Shown piece by piece: positions 61,345 through 64,000 of a stretch of DNA of 64,000 bases; position 1 is the stretch's first letter, and each line of letters begins with the position of its first letter. The position numbers were made by a program, and so were the translations under genes. This DNA comes from Epiperipatus broadwayi (lineage: Eukaryota; Onychophora; Udeonychophora; Euonychophora; Peripatidae). The notes below the pieces were generated by a model. The model did not search any database and had not been told where the DNA came from. It saw only the letters and a program-made list of their open reading frames with translations. The DNA is taken from the NCBI GenBank assembly GCA_028023455.1, contig JAQFVV010000036.1:9292719-9356718 (forward strand), given 5' to 3'.

Positions 61345-61782
61345 TAGAAATACATTATAAACATATTCACAATTATAACAAAATTATAAAGAAGTGCGTC
61401 TAGAGAGGTGTTTGAATACAATGGATGGGGAAAGGATTTTATGCCCACCCCCTGCTCTCACTATCACTCAATAACTATTCCTATTCATAATTTATATTTT
61501 AACTATATTAAATTATTTTGTAATTCTAAGTATTGGAAATTAACCATTTTAAATAATTTTACTGCATATTTATGAAAATGATGATTCAAATGTTAATAAT
61601 AATATACTGATGTATGATTGGATTTGAGATGTCTAGATAATAATAACCCACAAAACATTGAGACATACGCAAATTTTATTTAAAACAAATAACAAAATTT
61701 ATTGACAGACTATAATTCAATACAGAATATACACATTTGCTGGATGACTCACATGGCTTTCCCCTGTTTTACAACTGTATTA

Positions 61783-61838
<56 letters not shown>

Positions 61839-64000
61839 ATAACTATCCTTAAATCAATGGATAATATCAATAGGTTTAAAATATCAATATTCATTTCCTA
61901 ATTATCAGGGAATTATGATTACCATGGAGTAATAAAAAAATAATATTTACCTTCACATATATTATATTTTCGCTTTCCTTTTTTATCCTAGATACAGCGA
62001 ATACCAAATTTCTTCCCGTGTTTAATGCTTTTAAATTACTGATTGGTTTTTAGAGCTAATTATTCCCATAACAAAATTTAATAATTTTATTTAACTATTT
62101 TTAAATTAACATTCCTTCGCAAATTTACTAATTTTATTTCATCATTTTGATCTAACATTGTTTTGCCCTAATCTTTACAATAGAGATACTTTATGTATGA
62201 TGGGATTAAGTTAATGCTAACAAATTGGTATCTAAATCAATCATCATCGTAGTGCACATACTCATGTTCTTATGACATAATAATATTTTAATAATATTAC
62301 CTTTCCAGCAAAGTTCTCAGCTGGCTGTGGAAATATTTAGGAGAAAATCTTATATACGCATTGCTTACACTTAAACATTCATAGCTGTTATTTAGCCCTT
62401 AATTTAACATTTATTAACTTTATTGCTCTTGGCTCTAATTGATAAATCAAACTAGATCAACAAAACAATATTCAAGTACACTAATCGCACATACATTATC
62501 TGCATTCATCCAGACATCAAATTGAGTTTGCGACCTTGTATCCGACATTTATAAATAATGCTTATAATAGCTATCTTTCATACACTCGTAAGGAATATCA
62601 AACACTAACATGAGGCAGGCAGTGACCCGAATAAGAGGAAACCTTTTTACTAAGGTTGAGATATGCTAGGATTTTTATCGCTAGTCATATAAAGAGACTT
62701 GGGTTTACCTATCAACCTCTGGCCATCAATAAAAAAATCTTACGGTATAGAGAATAACCAAGTGGAAAAAACTTTTCCACCGTGTTTAAAATACTTTATA
62801 AATATAGCATAAATATCTTAGTGAGCTATGTTTTCCCTGGCTTGGTGGAGACTATTTGTTCCTCCACATTAAATACAGGTCGAAAAATCAATTTCTACAA
62901 GTAAAACTTTCATATCTACTATATTCTTGCGAGTGAATGCACTGGAATATGAGCCAACAATTTTCCAAGCATTAATCAGCTTGTCTCTGGCCTTAACTTT
63001 ATGATAATAATAATAAGAAATGCGTATTAAATTTTTAAAACTATTTCCCTGCACTTTTATAAGATAATGATGATGTTTTAGCTCAACAGCCACACAATTT
63101 TATAAACATAACAATAAGTCTAAGCATTTGACAATAACCTCTGATACGATTCATTCAAAACATTTCCCTTAATAATAATATCTCTCATTTTTTTTTAAAT
63201 GTTTGTAAAGCATTTAAAATAAGGAACATACAGAATGACATGATATTTTCATCTACCCCCAAAATGATAATAATCAAAAGCATTTAAAATAAACACATAT
63301 AAAATGATCTGTCATCAGTATCTCTACCCCCAAAATAGCAACACTTATAATTCTGACATGAATTAAATTTAAATGGATATATATGAGAAAACATAAAGAA
63401 AGAAATTATTTTTCTTTCCTTTTTTTTTTCTAGATTAAATGTTCTACATGAATAGTGAATAAAATAAAAATAAAAAAATATATACTTAAAGAGTTCATTG
63501 GTAGTGTCCAAGTTTCTGATTTCCATTTTTCCTTTTCTTTCTCTTCCTTAATTTGTTTGTATGAGCACATGAGTTTAGGTAGAAAAAGTTCTTGGAATAA
63601 AGTTCTCCTATGCCATCAGATATATGAATTTTATGCTGCTGAAATGATTTCCTCATTTTTGATTTTATGTAGATTACAACTGAACAGCACTTGTTTAAAT
63701 TTCTAAAGATATAAGTCCATTTCTTGTTGTCTTTTTCCTTTTTTAAATTCATTTAATATTCAAATTGAACGCTTTATATACGAAATCAAATTTAGAGTTT
63801 ATTTTATGTGGTCTAAATTTTATCACTTGCCAATTTGTCATCAATTAGTGCTAGACAATCATGACCAATGATCAACTTCAGGGGATTAAATGTGTACCCA
63901 ATTAAAAAAAACTTATTCGATAGACATTTTCTTTTCTTCTTATGATATTAAATTTGACAAAGTTATTTTAAGAGACAAACAAATAATTTACAATAAACAA
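61345..64000. other. AT-rich region without recognisable genes
   Basis: Contains a (TA)n tract at about 61,786-61,834. Short frames (for example 62,869-63,093 and 63,284-63,526 on minus) show no family motif and no splice context that I could support. Confidence 0.4.

Noticed and set aside
62869-63093. 74-codon minus-strand frame (KVKARDKLINAWKIV...)
   Set aside because: Reads somewhat protein-like but has no recognisable family, partner exon or repeat context; not enough to list as a gene.

Overview
The window is a very AT-rich (by eye about 70% or more) piece of an animal nuclear genome with low gene density, many (TA)n and (TTA)n microsatellites and many retroelement insertions. No operons or bacterial genes are present. 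The best single clue to the organism is a split gene at 20,101-43,667. One exon encodes a complete signal peptide and seven internal or terminal exons of 18-24 bases follow, separated by kilobase-scale introns. This architecture is best known from the secreted micro-exon genes (MEGs) of schistosomes and other trematodes; the aphid bicycle genes are a partial parallel. Penelope-like, RTE and Merlin elements are all compatible with a flatworm but are widespread in animals. I therefore suggest a parasitic flatworm at moderate to low confidence.

Layout. 0-5 kb: a hammerhead-containing foldback (about 120-520), a solo LTR with a 5-bp target duplication (850-1,483), a Penelope-like element (PLE) with a long RT plus GIY-YIG frame (about 1,999-3,667), and a frameshifted coiled-coil gag-like relic (4.6-5.3 kb). 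5-20 kb: mostly plain AT-rich DNA, with a possible 2.2-kb LTR (10,595-12,810), a 341-bp concatemer flanked by a 13-bp target duplication (14,111-15,519), a LINE 3' fragment (17.5-18.3 kb) and a GC-richer patch near 19.0-19.6 kb. 20.1-43.7 kb: the micro-exon gene. Its introns hold a decayed RTE (25.0-28.0 kb), several PLE copies, hammerhead foldbacks (36.3 and 38.9-39.7 kb) and a second decayed LINE (40-43.2 kb). 43.8-44.4 kb: another PLE. 44,892-57,210: a Merlin-type DNA transposon with an 8-bp target duplication and long inverted repeats. Nested inside it is a 7.6-kb array of 18.5 copies of a 408-bp unit carrying 19 hammerhead ribozymes, with one internal inversion. 57-60 kb: two decayed copies of a LINE-like segment and a small PLE. 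60.3-64 kb: AT-rich DNA with weak repeats.

Two things stand out. First, the micro-exon gene codes for a predicted secreted protein of about 67 residues. Six of its exons are phase-1 symmetric and can be skipped in any combination without breaking the frame. Second, hammerhead ribozymes recur in unrelated-looking repeats: a 408-bp tandem array resembling the metazoan 'retrozymes', two foldback families, and the ends of PLEs, where the core carries a paired U3/A8 change in place of C3/G8. Most of these insertions share one form, an inverted partial copy on the left joined to direct copies on the right, usually bordered by (TA)n. That suggests a common PLE-type insertion mechanism. All structures were read by eye; nothing was searched or folded computationally.
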